Assembly: GCA_900539145.1 (NCBI GenBank) | Contig: UQAX01000029.1 | Span: 1-34,343, forward strand | Direction: 5' to 3' | Length of the DNA: 34,343 nucleotides | Origin: an uncultured Blautia sp. | GTDB taxonomy: Bacteria; Bacillota; Clostridia; Lachnospirales; Lachnospiraceae | Part shown: positions 1 through 9,342 of the stretch, piece by piece | How the letters are laid out: each line of letters starts with the position of its first letter | Numbering within the stretch: the first letter of the stretch is position 1 | Notes under the pieces: model-generated | Told to the model about the DNA's origin: nothing | The model's database searches: none | Seen by the model: only the letters and a program-made list of their open reading frames with translations | Made by a program: the position numbers and the translations under genes

Positions 1-1
1 A

Positions 2-1393
2 TCAGATTCATTAAAAAATGTCCGAAAAAGTGTCTTAATTTATGAGACCATTATAGAGACTCCTAAAAAGAGAAAAACCAGAGCAACAGATGCAGAGCGC
101 TTTAAAGGGATACCAGTAATAAAAAAATATATCGATATCCCGGAAGAGGATAAAACATGCCCTGTTTGTAGTACTCCGTTGGTTAAGATTGGCGAAGAGT
201 TTGTCCGTCGTGAACTGGTCTTTATTCCTGCCAAACTGAAAGTCGTTGAAATCTACAGTTTTAATTACAGCTGTCCGGAATGCAGTAAACGGGATATCCC
301 TGTCATGAAAAAGGGAAAAGACGGAAAGCCTCATATGCTTTATGGTATGGCCTCAGCTGGTACCGTTGCCTGGGTCATGTATCAGAAGTTTTGCAACAGT
401 CTCCCATACTGTCGCCAGGAAAAAGACTGGAAACAGTACGGAGCTGCGATCACCCGTGCAACTATGGCAAACTGGGTAATCCGTAATTCTGAGGCATTTT
501 TCCGCCCGATGTATGAATATTTTCATCGGAAGCTTTTGGAAAGAAACTTCCTAATGGCTGATGAGACGCCTCTTCAGGTTTTGCATGAAGAAGGACGTCG
601 TGCTCAGACAAAGTCCTATATGTGGCTGTTCCGTAGCGGAGAAGACGGTGGTATCCCGATCATTCTCTACAAGTATTCACCAACCCGCGCCGGAGACAAT
701 GCCGTTGAATTCCTTCAGGAATTTAACGGATATCTGATGTGTGATGGTTATAGCGGATACAATAAAGTATCCAATGCAAAGCGGACAGCCTGCTGGGCAC
801 ATATCAGAAGATACCTGACAGATGCCATTCCAAAAGGAAAGCAGCTGGATTATACCCAGCCTTCCGTACAGGGCATGATGTATATCAATCAGCTCTTTCA
901 TCTGGAAGATGTCATTAAGGCAGAGCACTCATCCTTCGATGCTATCAAAAAGGCTAGACTTGAAAAAGAAAAGCCGATAGTGGAAGGCTTTTTGTCGTGG
1001 CTTGATAAACAGAACCCTGTCAGAGGTTCGAGGATGGATAAGGCTGTAACATATATCCAGAACCGTAGAGACTATCTTATGACCTATCTGGAAGATGGAC
1101 GATGCAGTTTCTCTAACAACCTCAGTGAAAATGCGATCCGTCCATTTACAGTCGGCCGCAAAAATTGGCTGTTCTGCGATACACCTCATGGTGCCCAGGC
1201 CAGTGCTATAGTATATACGATGGTAGAAATGGCCAAGGCAAATGGAGTAAATGTCTATCACTATTTAACCTATCTTCTGGAAAAGCTACCAGATGATAGT
1301 ATGAGTGACAATGAATTAGATCAACTTGCTCCATGGAATGAAAAGGTAAAAATTGAGATAGAGCGTCGAGCAAAAAACTCAAATCAATCATAA
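2..1393 (+). mobile_element. IS66-family transposase (TnpC-like), 5' end outside window
   Basis: The frame is open from base 2 without a start codon, so the gene enters from the left; the first internal ATG is at 179. About 463 residues are visible. In order: a zinc-finger-like CPVC...CPEC region, then the DDE transposase core with the first acidic residue in ADETPLQVL, the second in MCDGYSGYN and the glutamate in NNLSENAIRPF. The C-terminus GRKNWLF...GAQASAIVYTMVEMAK is typical of IS66 transposases. The protein acts on the element's terminal repeats. The visible part has no frameshift, so it could be intact. Its partner genes tnpA and tnpB, if present, would lie left of the window. Family assignment is firm; completeness cannot be judged. 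Confidence 0.95.
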
Positions 1394-1416
1394 ATCATAT
1401 GTGAATTGTCAAGGTA

Positions 1417-1448
1417 TTCCGGTTACTGAAAAGTAGCCGGATATTTTT
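1417..1448 (+). terminator. Intrinsic terminator behind IS66 transposase
   Basis: CCGGTTAC and GTAGCCGG form a stem with one G-T type mismatch around a short TGAAAA loop, followed by ATATTTTT. It lies 25 bases after the transposase stop and inside the element. Confidence 0.6.
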
Positions 1449-1453
1449 CTATC

Positions 1454-1477
1454 AACGGCTGAAATTTAAGCGCTTAC
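1454..1477 (+). repeat. Probable right terminal inverted repeat of the IS66 element
   Basis: The sequence ends in AAGCGCTTAC. Read on the other strand it begins GTAAGCGCTT, which fits the GTAAGCG-type tips of IS66-family elements. The element would end at 1477 and an 8-bp target duplication would begin TCCACAAA. The left end is outside the window, so neither the repeat pair nor the duplication can be confirmed. Confidence 0.55.
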
Positions 1478-1513
1478 TCCACAAAAACTTGTTGATACAG
1501 AAGGAGGATTATT

Positions 1514-1911
1514 ATGTGTAACCAAATTATGAAAAAAGAAGTACAGGAAGCAATAAGAGCAGGAGAGCAGGCTTTGCAGAGTCTTCATCATGCAGGAGAG
1601 AAATTGGATAGTGCAGGAAAAAGGGGGATTTTTGATATGTTTGCAGGTGGGTTTCTAAGCAGCTACATCAAACATTCTCATATAAGAGAAGCAGAAGTTT
1701 TATTGGAACAGGCAAAAGCAGAACTGCAGATTTCTTTCTGGATGGATTTATTACGGACTATTTGGTGCAAAGCAAAATTTCAGATGCCAGAGAAGATATA
1801 GAGCTTGGAATTTTACATGTAAAGACCATACTTGATGAATTATATAGGAAATTAGAAGGATATTCGAATAAAAAATCAGAAAAAAATATTGAAAAAGCTT
1901 TAAAAATATAA
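1514..1911 (+). pseudogene. Small conserved Firmicutes protein of unknown function, broken by internal deletion
   Basis: Translation starts at ATG 1514 behind AAGGAGG and gives a 95-residue product ending at 1801. The expected continuation lies in another frame: from base 1729 it reads DFFLDGFITDYLVQSK and stays open to TAA at 1909-1911. The N-terminal half (GEQALQSLHHAGEKL, FDMFAGGFLSSYIKH, then a helix rich in Ala and Glu) and the out-of-frame C-terminal half look like the two ends of one family. About 30 middle residues seem missing at the ELQ/DFF junction near 1727. The simplest reading is a deletion of roughly 100 bp that is not a multiple of three. The family resemblance is from memory; the frame change is visible. 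The gene begins 37 bases from the IS66 end, so insertion may also have removed its promoter. Confidence 0.7.
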
Positions 1912-1920
1912 AAATTATGA

Positions 1921-1926
1921 TATAAT
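1921..1926 (+). promoter_or_regulatory. -10 element (TATAAT) before the S66 peptidase gene
   Basis: TATAAT lies 43 bases before the chosen ATG at 1969. No good -35 is visible at the right spacing, so the call is tentative. Confidence 0.35.
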
Positions 1927-1968
1927 TTGTGAAAAAATCAGGTTGAATATATGAGGAGGAAGAAGAAT

Positions 1969-3000
1969 ATGGTAAAAACAGTGGGAATTGTCAGTTTATC
2001 AAGTGGAACAATCGGGGAAGACTTTGTAAAGCATGAATTAGATTTAGGTATTGAAAGGTTAAAAAATTATGGCTTAAAAGTAAAATTTATGGACCATGCT
2101 TTAAAAGGAATTGATTATTTAAAAGAGCATCCTGATAAAAGAGCGGAAGACCTTTTACAGGCATTTTCCGATCCGGAAATCGATATGATATTGTGCGCCA
2201 TCGGTGGTGATGATACATATCGACTGCTTCCTTATTTATTCGAAAATGGAGAGTTGCAGAAGGCAGTTACAAAGAAGATATTTTTGGGATTTTCAGACAG
2301 TACCATGAACCATCTTATGCTTCATAAAGTAGGATTAAATACTTTTTATGGGCAGGCATTTCTTTCCGATATCTGTGAACTAGGGAAAGAAATGTTACCC
2401 TATACAAAGAAATATTTCGAAGAATTGATTACAACAGGCACAATCAAAGAGATTACTTCAAGTGATGTGTGGTATGAGGGAAGAACGAATTATGATGAAA
2501 ATCAGGTAGGAGTGGAGCTTCCGGAAGAGCTTAACAGGGGATATGAGCTATTACAGGGAAGTTCTGTTTTCTCCGGTAAAATTTTAGGCGGATGTTTGGA
2601 TACCATATTTGATATATTTGATGGAGAACGATATGAAAATTCACCGGAACTTTGTAGTAAATATCAACTGTTTCCGTCTAAAAATGAGTGGGAGGGAAAA
2701 ATTCTGCTTTTGGAAACCAGCGAAGAAAAGATGACACCGGATAAGCTGAAACGAGCACTTTTGAAATTAAAAGAGATCGGAGTATTTGAGAGTGTGAACG
2801 GAGTGCTGGTAGGAAAGCCCATGGATGAAACTTATTATGAAGAGTATAAAAAAGTGCTGATAGAAACTATTGATAATCCTGCATTGCCGGTTGTATATAA
2901 TGTCAATGTAGGACATGCACTTCCAAGGTGTATTATTCCTTTTGGAATAGAAGCAACAGTGGATGTAGAGAAACAGAAAATTAATTTTCAGACAGAATAA
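1969..3000 (+). CDS. S66-family peptidase (LD-carboxypeptidase / MccF-like)
   Basis: A 343-residue cytoplasmic serine peptidase of the LdcA/MccF family. Members cut LD bonds in murein tetrapeptides or hydrolyse acyl-sulfamoyl and peptide-nucleotide antibiotics. The nucleophile motif G-F-S-D-S-T is near residues 107-112, the catalytic Glu is in LLLETSEE and the His in NVGHALPRC, giving the Ser-Glu-His triad in the usual order. An in-frame ATG exists at 1951, but AGGAGG at 1954-1959 lies inside that extension and is ideally spaced for ATG 1969, so the shorter start is chosen. The gene stands alone between the broken small gene and glf. Family is certain. Murein recycling versus antibiotic self-immunity cannot be decided, since no microcin-like genes are nearby. 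Confidence 0.9.
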   Translation: MVKTVGIVSLSSGTIGEDFVKHELDLGIERLKNYGLKVKFMDHALKGIDYLKEHPDKRAEDLLQAFSDPEIDMILCAIGGDDTYRLLPYLFENGELQKAVTKKIFLGFSDSTMNHLMLHKVGLNTFYGQAFLSDICELGKEMLPYTKKYFEELITTGTIKEITSSDVWYEGRTNYDENQVGVELPEELNRGYELLQGSSVFSGKILGGCLDTIFDIFDGERYENSPELCSKYQLFPSKNEWEGKILLLETSEEKMTPDKLKRALLKLKEIGVFESVNGVLVGKPMDETYYEEYKKVLIETIDNPALPVVYNVNVGHALPRCIIPFGIEATVDVEKQKINFQTE

Positions 3001-3035
3001 TTATAAAAAGATATTGGCAGCAGTCTGTGACAGGA

Positions 3036-3064
3036 TTGAAAAAACGGCAATGATATGCTAAGAT
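3036..3064 (+). promoter_or_regulatory. Sigma-70 type promoter for glf-gtrA
   Basis: TTGAAA (3036-3041), 17-base spacer, TAAGAT (3059-3064), with a TG extension one base before the -10. It lies 44 bases before the glf start. Confidence 0.6.
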
Positions 3065-3107
3065 TATCTCTGCTAATGAAAATAAAGAGAGAACAAGGGA
3101 GAAATTT

Positions 3108-4223
3108 ATGAGGTATGATTATCTAATAGTAGGCGCCGGTTTATTTGGTGCAGTGTTTGCTCATGAGGCAAAGAAAAAGGGAAAGAGATGTCTTGTTATT
3201 GATAAAAGACCTCATATTGCCGGAAATGTTTATTGTGAAGATATAGAGGGAATACATGTACATAAGTATGGGGCACATATTTTTCATACTTCCAACAAGG
3301 AAATATGGGAATATATGAACCAATTTGCAGAGTTCAATAATTATATTAATTCTCCGATTGCAGTATATAAAGATGAGTTATATAATCTTCCCTTTAATAT
3401 GAACACATTCAGCAAAATGTGGGGAATTCGCACACCAAAAGAGGCGAAAGAGATGATTGCACAGCAGATTGAAAAATTACATATTACAGAGCCTAAAAAT
3501 CTGGAAGAACAGGCGCTTTCTTTGGCGGGCACAGATGTTTATGAAAAGCTGATAAAGGGATATACGGAAAAGCAATGGGGACGTCCGTGTACAGAGCTTC
3601 CTGCATTTATTATTAAAAGACTGCCGTTTCGTTTTACCTATGATAACAATTATTTTAATGATACTTATCAGGGAATACCAAAGGGCGGATATACAGCGAT
3701 TGTAGAAAAAATGTTGGAAGGTATAGAGGTAAAAATCAATACAGATTATTTTACATTCAGAAAAGAGAATGAAAATATAGCGGATAAAGTGGTGTTTACA
3801 GGAATGATTGACGAGTATTTTGGATATCAACTGGGAGCATTGGAGTATCGTTCTGTGCGCTTTGAAACAGAGGTTCTGGATACCGATAATTATCAGGGAA
3901 ATGCAGTGGTAAATTATACAGACAGGGAAGTTCCGTACACAAGAATTATTGAGCATAAACACTTTGAATTTGGAAAACAGGAGAAAACCGTTATTTCTAG
4001 AGAATATTCTTCTGAGTGGAAAGTGGGAATGGAGCCTTATTATCCGGTGAATAACGAGCAAAATAATGCACTGTTTGAGAAATACAGAAAATTGGCTGAA
4101 AAGGAAACGAATGTGATATTTGGCGGACGTCTTGGCAATTATAAGTATTATGACATGGATAAAGTTGTAGAAGCGGCGCTTCAGACAGCAGAAAAAGAGC
4201 TGGCAAGAAAAGATGGGAAGTAG
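3108..4223 (+). CDS. glf: UDP-galactopyranose mutase
   Basis: A 371-residue flavoenzyme that interconverts UDP-galactopyranose and UDP-galactofuranose, the donor for galactofuranose in cell-surface glycans. It opens with the FAD-binding motif VGAGLFG near residues 7-13, followed by DKRPHIAGN and the family-typical YGAHIFHT. It also has GYTEKQWGRP and ends with the GGRLGNYKYYDMD segment. Length fits the bacterial family (about 370-390). The start has GGGAGAA eight bases upstream. A GtrA-like membrane protein follows after 8 bases, so the two are probably co-transcribed. No glycosyltransferase genes sit next to it, so the glycan that receives the galactofuranose must be encoded elsewhere. Confidence 0.96.
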   Translation: MRYDYLIVGAGLFGAVFAHEAKKKGKRCLVIDKRPHIAGNVYCEDIEGIHVHKYGAHIFHTSNKEIWEYMNQFAEFNNYINSPIAVYKDELYNLPFNMNTFSKMWGIRTPKEAKEMIAQQIEKLHITEPKNLEEQALSLAGTDVYEKLIKGYTEKQWGRPCTELPAFIIKRLPFRFTYDNNYFNDTYQGIPKGGYTAIVEKMLEGIEVKINTDYFTFRKENENIADKVVFTGMIDEYFGYQLGALEYRSVRFETEVLDTDNYQGNAVVNYTDREVPYTRIIEHKHFEFGKQEKTVISREYSSEWKVGMEPYYPVNNEQNNALFEKYRKLAEKETNVIFGGRLGNYKYYDMDKVVEAALQTAEKELARKDGK

Positions 4224-4231
4224 AGGACAGA

Positions 4232-4645
4232 GTGAATAAAAAAGAATTATTGGAAAAATATAAAGATATTATTCCCTATCTATTTTTTGGAGTTTGTACA
4301 ACTGCTGTAAATATGATAGGATATTGGGCTTTGGCATATTTGTGTAACTGGGGAATTATGCCAAGTACAGTTGCAGCATGGTTTTTGGCATTGATTTTTG
4401 CTTATGTTACAAATCGTAAATGGGTATTTAAAAGCGAAGCCAAAAATCCGGCAGAAATAGCAAGAGAAGCATTTTATTTCTTTATTTGTCGATTGAGCAC
4501 AGGTGTTGTTGACTGGGGAAGTATGCTTCTGTTTGTGGGTGTTTTCCGTCTAAACGATATGTTTAGTAAATTGGCAGCCAATATTATTGTGATTTTATTA
4601 AACTATATTGCAAGCAAAAGAATTATATTTAAAAAATCGAAATAA
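4232..4645 (+). CDS. GtrA-family membrane protein (lipid-linked sugar flippase-like)
   Basis: 137 residues with four predicted membrane helices: IIPYLFFGVCTTAVNMIGYW, the MPSTVAAWFLALIFAYVTN region, the FYFFICRLSTGVVDWGSML region, and a last helix before KRIIFKK. The pattern of a helical pair, VTNRKWVF and a second pair is typical of GtrA, whose members are thought to move undecaprenyl-linked sugars across the membrane. GTG is used as start, with GAGG just upstream. The close link to glf suggests a role in adding galactofuranose or another sugar to the envelope, but this is inference from context. Confidence 0.88.
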   Translation: MNKKELLEKYKDIIPYLFFGVCTTAVNMIGYWALAYLCNWGIMPSTVAAWFLALIFAYVTNRKWVFKSEAKNPAEIAREAFYFFICRLSTGVVDWGSMLLFVGVFRLNDMFSKLAANIIVILLNYIASKRIIFKKSK

Positions 4646-4664
4646 AATTCTTACATAAAAGAGA

Positions 4665-4697
4665 AACTATGGAGAAAATCTATGGTTTCTTTTTGCA
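4665..4697 (+). terminator. Weak terminator-like hairpin after gtrA
   Basis: AGAAAC and GTTTCT form a 6-bp stem with a long loop, followed by TTTTTG. It lies 20 bases past the gtrA stop. The stem is short, so this is tentative. Confidence 0.35.
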
Positions 4698-4765
4698 TTT
4701 CAGGAAAAATACGTTATCCGTTTTCTAAAATGGATTAAAAAACTCTAGTATTGAAACGGAAAATA

Positions 4766-4774
4766 TGCTATGAT
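4766..4774 (+). promoter_or_regulatory. Extended -10 promoter candidate for nrdAB
   Basis: TGC-TATGAT is an extended -10 about 54 bases before nrdA. The matching -35 region is poor, and I see no clear pair of NrdR boxes. Confidence 0.35.
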
Positions 4775-4827
4775 GGGTAACAGAGAATACAAGATATAGT
4801 ATAGGATGAAATCAAAGGAGCAAGGAA

Positions 4828-7029
4828 ATGAAGAATTATATCAGTCAGGTGATGAAGGAATTTCCTGAAGCAGAATATAATGTCTGTAAATTGGAACAGG
4901 GATATGAGTGTTTGAAAAGAGACGATATGACAGAAGAGGATATTTTACAGGCGCTGACAAAGGCGGCTGTGGAGCTGACGCAGGAAACAGAACCGAAATG
5001 GGAATACATTGGCGCACGCTTTTTATATATGAAATTTGCAAAAAGATTGAAATCAGAATTAGAAAAAAGGGAAATCAATGATTTTTATGAAAAAATTCAA
5101 TATCTGACAAAAGAAGGGCTGTACGGCAGTTATATTTTAGAGCATTATTCAAAAGAAGAAATTTTAGAAGCGGAAAGTTATATCAAAGCAGAGCGCAATG
5201 GTTTGTTTAATTATTCCGGATTGGATTTACTTCTCAATCGTTACGTTATTCAGACCCATGATCACATTAAATTGGAGACACCTCAGGAAATGTATATGGG
5301 AATTGCACTTCATCTGGCAATGAAAGAAAAAAAGGATAAAATGAAGTGGGTGAAGAAGTTTTATGACATGCTTAGTAAGCAGGAAGTAACTATGGCTACA
5401 CCTACTTTGTCAAACGCAAGAAAGCCATACCATCAGCTTTCCAGTTGTTTTATTGATGTTGTTCCCGACAGCCTAGAGGGGATTTACAGAAGCATTGACA
5501 ATTTTGCTAAAGTAAGTAAGTTCGGTGGTGGCATGGGGATGTATTTCGGAAAAGTGCGAGCTACAGGCAGCACCATTCGAGGATTTGAAGGCGCAGCAGG
5601 AGGTGTGATTCGCTGGATACGTCTTGTCAATGATACAGCGGTGGCAGTAGACCAGTTAGGTGTAAGGCAGGGAGCGGCAGCAGTATATTTAGACGTATGG
5701 CACAGAGATTTACCGGAATTTTTACAGCTTCGTACCAATAACGGTGATGAGAGAATGAAGGCTCACGATATTTTTCCGGCAGTGTGTTATCCTGATTTAT
5801 TCTGGAAAATGGCGAAGAAAGATTTAAATCAAAATTGGTATTTAATGTGTCCTCATGAAATTTTTATGGTGAAGGGATGGCGTTTGGAAGACTGCTACGG
5901 AGAAGAATGGGAAGAAAAATACAAACAGTGCATAGAAGACGAGCGAATTAAAAAACGCTGTATTACCATTAAGGAAATTGTACGAATGGTCTTAAAATCA
6001 GCGGCGGAAACGGGAACACCTTTTACTTTTAACAGGGATACGGTAAATCATGCTAATCCTAATGGGCATAAAGGGATGATTTATTGTTCTAATCTGTGTA
6101 CAGAGATAGCCCAGAATATGCAGGAGGTGGAAAGTGTTTCCACAGAAATTCAGACAAAAGACGGTGAGACCGTAGTGGTTACGGCTACGAAACCGGGTGA
6201 TTTTGTGGTGTGCAATCTGGCAAGCCTTTCTCTGGGACATCTTCCCGTAGATGATAAGGAGTACATGAAAGATATTGTAGGGACAGCAGTAAGAGCGCTG
6301 GATAATGTAATTGATTTGAACTTTTATCCTGTTCCCTATGCGCAACTTACCAATCAAAAATACAGAGGGATTGGTCTTGGAGTGAGCGGATATCATCATC
6401 TTTTGGCAAAGAAAAATATCCTTTGGGAAAGTCAGGAGCATTTAAAATTTGCAGATGAATTGTTTGAGATGATAAACTATTTTGCTGTTTCGGCAAGCGC
6501 AGATTTGGCAGAAGAAAAAGGCGTTTATCGCCTTTTTGAAGGCAGTGACTGGCATACCGGTGCGTATTTTGAAAAGCGAAATTATGTGTCAAAAGAGTGG
6601 AAAGAATTGGAATACAGAGTAAGAAATACAGGGATGAGAAACGGCTATCTTTTAGCAGCAGCTCCTACCAGCAGTACCAGTATTCTGGCAGGAACTACGG
6701 CAGGTCTTGATCCAGTTATGAAGAAGTTTTTTATGGAAGAAAAGAAAGGAAGTATGCTCCCCAGAGTAGCTCCGGATTTGTCTGTGGATACTTATTATTA
6801 CTATCAGAATGCACACAATATCGAACAGAAATTTAGCGTGAAAGCCTGCGGTATCAGACAGAGACATATCGATCAGGCACAGAGCTTAAACCTCTATATT
6901 ACCAATAATTATACACTGCGACAGCTTTTTAATCTGTATGTAGAAGCATGGGAAGCAGGAGTGAAAACCATTTATTATGTGAGAAGTAAATCCCTTGAAG
7001 TAGAAGAATGTGAAAGCTGTGCTTCATAG
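4828..7029 (+). CDS. nrdA: Ribonucleoside-diphosphate reductase, class I, large subunit
   Basis: This 733-residue catalytic subunit reduces ribonucleoside diphosphates to deoxyribonucleotides. Key residues are in place: the redox pair C207 (SSCFI) and C462 (VVCNLAS), the N422-x-C424-x-E426 motif that carries the thiyl radical, the Tyr pair Y716-Y717 (TIYYV) for radical transfer, and the C-terminal shuttle C728-x2-C731. The first 100 residues do not show a recognisable ATP-cone with its VxKRDG motif, so dATP inhibition through such a domain is unlikely or highly diverged. The start has AAGGAG 8 bases upstream. nrdB follows after 16 bases. No nrdI, nrdH or nrdR is adjacent. Confidence 0.95.
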   Translation: MKNYISQVMKEFPEAEYNVCKLEQGYECLKRDDMTEEDILQALTKAAVELTQETEPKWEYIGARFLYMKFAKRLKSELEKREINDFYEKIQYLTKEGLYGSYILEHYSKEEILEAESYIKAERNGLFNYSGLDLLLNRYVIQTHDHIKLETPQEMYMGIALHLAMKEKKDKMKWVKKFYDMLSKQEVTMATPTLSNARKPYHQLSSCFIDVVPDSLEGIYRSIDNFAKVSKFGGGMGMYFGKVRATGSTIRGFEGAAGGVIRWIRLVNDTAVAVDQLGVRQGAAAVYLDVWHRDLPEFLQLRTNNGDERMKAHDIFPAVCYPDLFWKMAKKDLNQNWYLMCPHEIFMVKGWRLEDCYGEEWEEKYKQCIEDERIKKRCITIKEIVRMVLKSAAETGTPFTFNRDTVNHANPNGHKGMIYCSNLCTEIAQNMQEVESVSTEIQTKDGETVVVTATKPGDFVVCNLASLSLGHLPVDDKEYMKDIVGTAVRALDNVIDLNFYPVPYAQLTNQKYRGIGLGVSGYHHLLAKKNILWESQEHLKFADELFEMINYFAVSASADLAEEKGVYRLFEGSDWHTGAYFEKRNYVSKEWKELEYRVRNTGMRNGYLLAAAPTSSTSILAGTTAGLDPVMKKFFMEEKKGSMLPRVAPDLSVDTYYYYQNAHNIEQKFSVKACGIRQRHIDQAQSLNLYITNNYTLRQLFNLYVEAWEAGVKTIYYVRSKSLEVEECESCAS

Positions 7030-7045
7030 GAAGAAGGAGAAGAAG

Positions 7046-8089
7046 ATGACAGAATTAAAGAAAAAATCGCTGTTTAATCCCAACGGAGAGACAGATGTAC
7101 GTTTTCGCAGGATGATTGGCGGAGACACTACAAACCTAAATGATTTCAACAATATGCGGTATGGATGGGTGAAGGATTGGTATCGTCAGGCAATGAATAA
7201 TTTCTGGATACCGGAGGAAATCAATCTTTCTCAGGACAGAAAAGACTATGGAGAGCTTTCCGAAAAAGAGCGTCAGGCTTATGATAAAATTTTAAGCTTT
7301 TTGGTGTTTTTGGACTCCATTCAGTCTGCAAATCTGCCTTGTATTGGGGAATATATTACGGCAAATGAAATAAATTTATGTCTCTCCATTCAGACTTTTC
7401 AAGAGTGTGTACACAGCCAGAGTTATAGCTATATGCTGGATACAATTTGCAGTCCGGAAAAGCGCAATGAGATTTTATATCAGTGGAAAACAGATGAAAG
7501 ATTGTTAAAGAGAAATACTTTTATCGGCGAATTATATAACGAATTTCAGACAAAAAAAGACAGTTTTACATTGCTGAAGGTTATGATGGCGAATTATATT
7601 TTAGAGGGCATTTACTTTTACAGTGGTTTTATGTTCTTCTATAATTTGAGCAGAAATGGGAAAATGCCCGGTTCTGCGCAGGAAATTCGTTATATTAACA
7701 GAGATGAAAATACCCATTTGTGGCTGTTTCGAAATATGATTTTACAGTTAAAAGAGGAAGAAGCGGAGCTTTTTACAAAAGAAAATATACAGGTTTTAAA
7801 GGCAATGCTGATAGAAGGTGTGGAACAGGAAATTGCGTGGGGACATTATGTTCTGGGAGACGATATCCCCGGAATTTCAAAAGAAATGATTACAGAATAT
7901 ATCAAATATCTGGGTAATTTACGCTTTACAGGCTTGGGCTTTGATGTAGTGTATCCGGGATATGAAAAAGAGCCGGAGAGTATGAAATGGGTGAGTTATT
8001 ATTCCAATGCAAATATGGTAAAGACAGACTTTTTTGAAGCAAAAAGTACCGCTTATGCAAAAAGTACGGCTCTTTTAGATGATTTATAG
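7046..8089 (+). CDS. nrdB: Ribonucleoside-diphosphate reductase, class I, small (radical) subunit
   Basis: This 347-residue di-metal ferritin-like subunit supplies the radical to NrdA. Metal ligands are visible at D90 (FLDSIQ), E120 and H123 (QECVH), E187 (LEGIYF), and E221 and H224 (DENTH). Tyr127 lies four residues after H123, the position of the radical tyrosine of E. coli NrdB (Y122), so this is a tyrosyl-radical enzyme rather than a Phe-bearing class Ic form. An in-frame upstream start at 7010 would overlap nrdA; ATG 7046 has GAAGGAG at proper spacing and starts at the conserved TELKKKSLFNP. Whether the cofactor is Fe or Mn cannot be told. Confidence 0.95.
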   Translation: MTELKKKSLFNPNGETDVRFRRMIGGDTTNLNDFNNMRYGWVKDWYRQAMNNFWIPEEINLSQDRKDYGELSEKERQAYDKILSFLVFLDSIQSANLPCIGEYITANEINLCLSIQTFQECVHSQSYSYMLDTICSPEKRNEILYQWKTDERLLKRNTFIGELYNEFQTKKDSFTLLKVMMANYILEGIYFYSGFMFFYNLSRNGKMPGSAQEIRYINRDENTHLWLFRNMILQLKEEEAELFTKENIQVLKAMLIEGVEQEIAWGHYVLGDDIPGISKEMITEYIKYLGNLRFTGLGFDVVYPGYEKEPESMKWVSYYSNANMVKTDFFEAKSTAYAKSTALLDDL

Positions 8090-8198
8090 GGGAAAAGATT
8101 GACTTTATGCTGTGCTTAATACTATTCTATAAAAAGATGTTGGGGCAAAGCTCTTTGGCACCGATATTTAAGGCTTGAAACAGGAGGAAAGTAATTAA

Positions 8199-9305
8199 GT
8201 GGAAATGCAGGAAATTCTGGCGATTTACGGAACAGAATATAAACAAATGACCAAAACTCTTTTACAGGAAGCGGATTTAGAAGAACGAATTTTAAATAAA
8301 GAGTGTAAAATAGGAATAAAACCAAATTTGGTAGCGCCTTCTGAAGCTTCTTATGGAGCAACTACCCACAGTGAAATTGTGGCGGGAATTATTGAATATT
8401 TGCAGGAAAGAGATTTTTCTAATCTGGTAATGCTGGAAAGCTCATGGGTAGGAGATAAAACAGCAGAAGCAGCGGAGGTCTGCGGATATTATGAGCTTTC
8501 GGAGCGATATCATGTGCCTTTTATAGATTTACAAAAAGATACGTATCAAACATATTTCTGTCAGGGAATGGAATTGAAAATCTGCGACGAAGTAAAAAGC
8601 TTAGACTTTTTAATTAATGTGCCGGTGATGAAAGGGCATTGTCAGACAAAAATTACCTGTGCACTGAAAAACTTAAAGGGGTTGATACCAAACTGTGAAA
8701 AAAGGCATTTTCATGCTATGGGACTTCATAAACCTATTGCCCATCTGGCAGCAGAAATTGTACCGGATTTTACAGTGGTTGACAGTATTTGCGGAGATTG
8801 GGATTTTGAAGACGGGGGAAATCCGGTGGAGTTAAACCGCATTTTGGCAGCAGCAGATCCGGTGCTTTGTGATGCTTATGTATGTCATTTTATGGGGTAT
8901 GAGGTGGAGGAAGTCCCTTACATAAAAATGGCGGAAGCATTAGGGGCAGGGGACGCATGCTGGGAAAATGTGCAACTTCGTGAGCTGAATACACCGAAAC
9001 AGGGAGAATATATTCCGAAAGAGAGAAAAGTAGTGGAGGTTTGTGATGCAGTAGAGGAAGTGGAGTCTTGCAGCGCTTGTTACGGTTATCTTCTGCCGGC
9101 TCTTTGGAGACTGAAAGAAGAAGGGCTTTTGGAAAAGCTGAAGGATAAAATCTGCATTGGACAGGGATATCACGGAAAAGCAGGGAAGCTGGGAGTAGGG
9201 AACTGTACAAGAGGATTTCAAAATTATGTGAAAGGGTGCCCGCCCACAGAAGAGGAGATTTATGAGTTTTTGAAAAATTATATAATTTTCATGCAAAATG
9301 TCTGA
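8199..9305 (+). CDS. DUF362 domain protein
   Basis: 368 residues. The N-terminal two thirds match the DUF362 pattern: KIGIKPNLV near residue 36, a segment with ESSWVGDKT, INVPVMKGHCQTKITCALKNLKG, and then DSICGDWDFEDGGNP. The C-terminal part has clustered cysteines (CSACYGYLLPAL, and GNCTRGFQ...KGCPP) that could hold an iron-sulfur cluster, as in many COG2006 proteins. The molecular function of the family is not settled. GTG 8199 is chosen because CAGGAGG ends 10 bases before it; an ATG two codons later is the alternative. The gene stands alone between nrdAB and hicAB. Confidence 0.8.
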   Translation: MEMQEILAIYGTEYKQMTKTLLQEADLEERILNKECKIGIKPNLVAPSEASYGATTHSEIVAGIIEYLQERDFSNLVMLESSWVGDKTAEAAEVCGYYELSERYHVPFIDLQKDTYQTYFCQGMELKICDEVKSLDFLINVPVMKGHCQTKITCALKNLKGLIPNCEKRHFHAMGLHKPIAHLAAEIVPDFTVVDSICGDWDFEDGGNPVELNRILAAADPVLCDAYVCHFMGYEVEEVPYIKMAEALGAGDACWENVQLRELNTPKQGEYIPKERKVVEVCDAVEEVESCSACYGYLLPALWRLKEEGLLEKLKDKICIGQGYHGKAGKLGVGNCTRGFQNYVKGCPPTEEEIYEFLKNYIIFMQNV

Positions 9306-9313
9306 AAAGAATA

Positions 9314-9342
9314 TTGACACCCTATATGGTATCACATATACT
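9314..9342 (+). promoter_or_regulatory. Consensus promoter of hicAB
   Basis: TTGACA (9314-9319), 17-base spacer, TATACT (9337-9342). The -10 ends 19 bases before the hicA ATG. Confidence 0.8.

Noticed and set aside
3108..4645. glf-gtrA as part of a capsule cluster
   Set aside because: No glycosyltransferase, polymerase or regulator genes adjoin; only these two genes are present.
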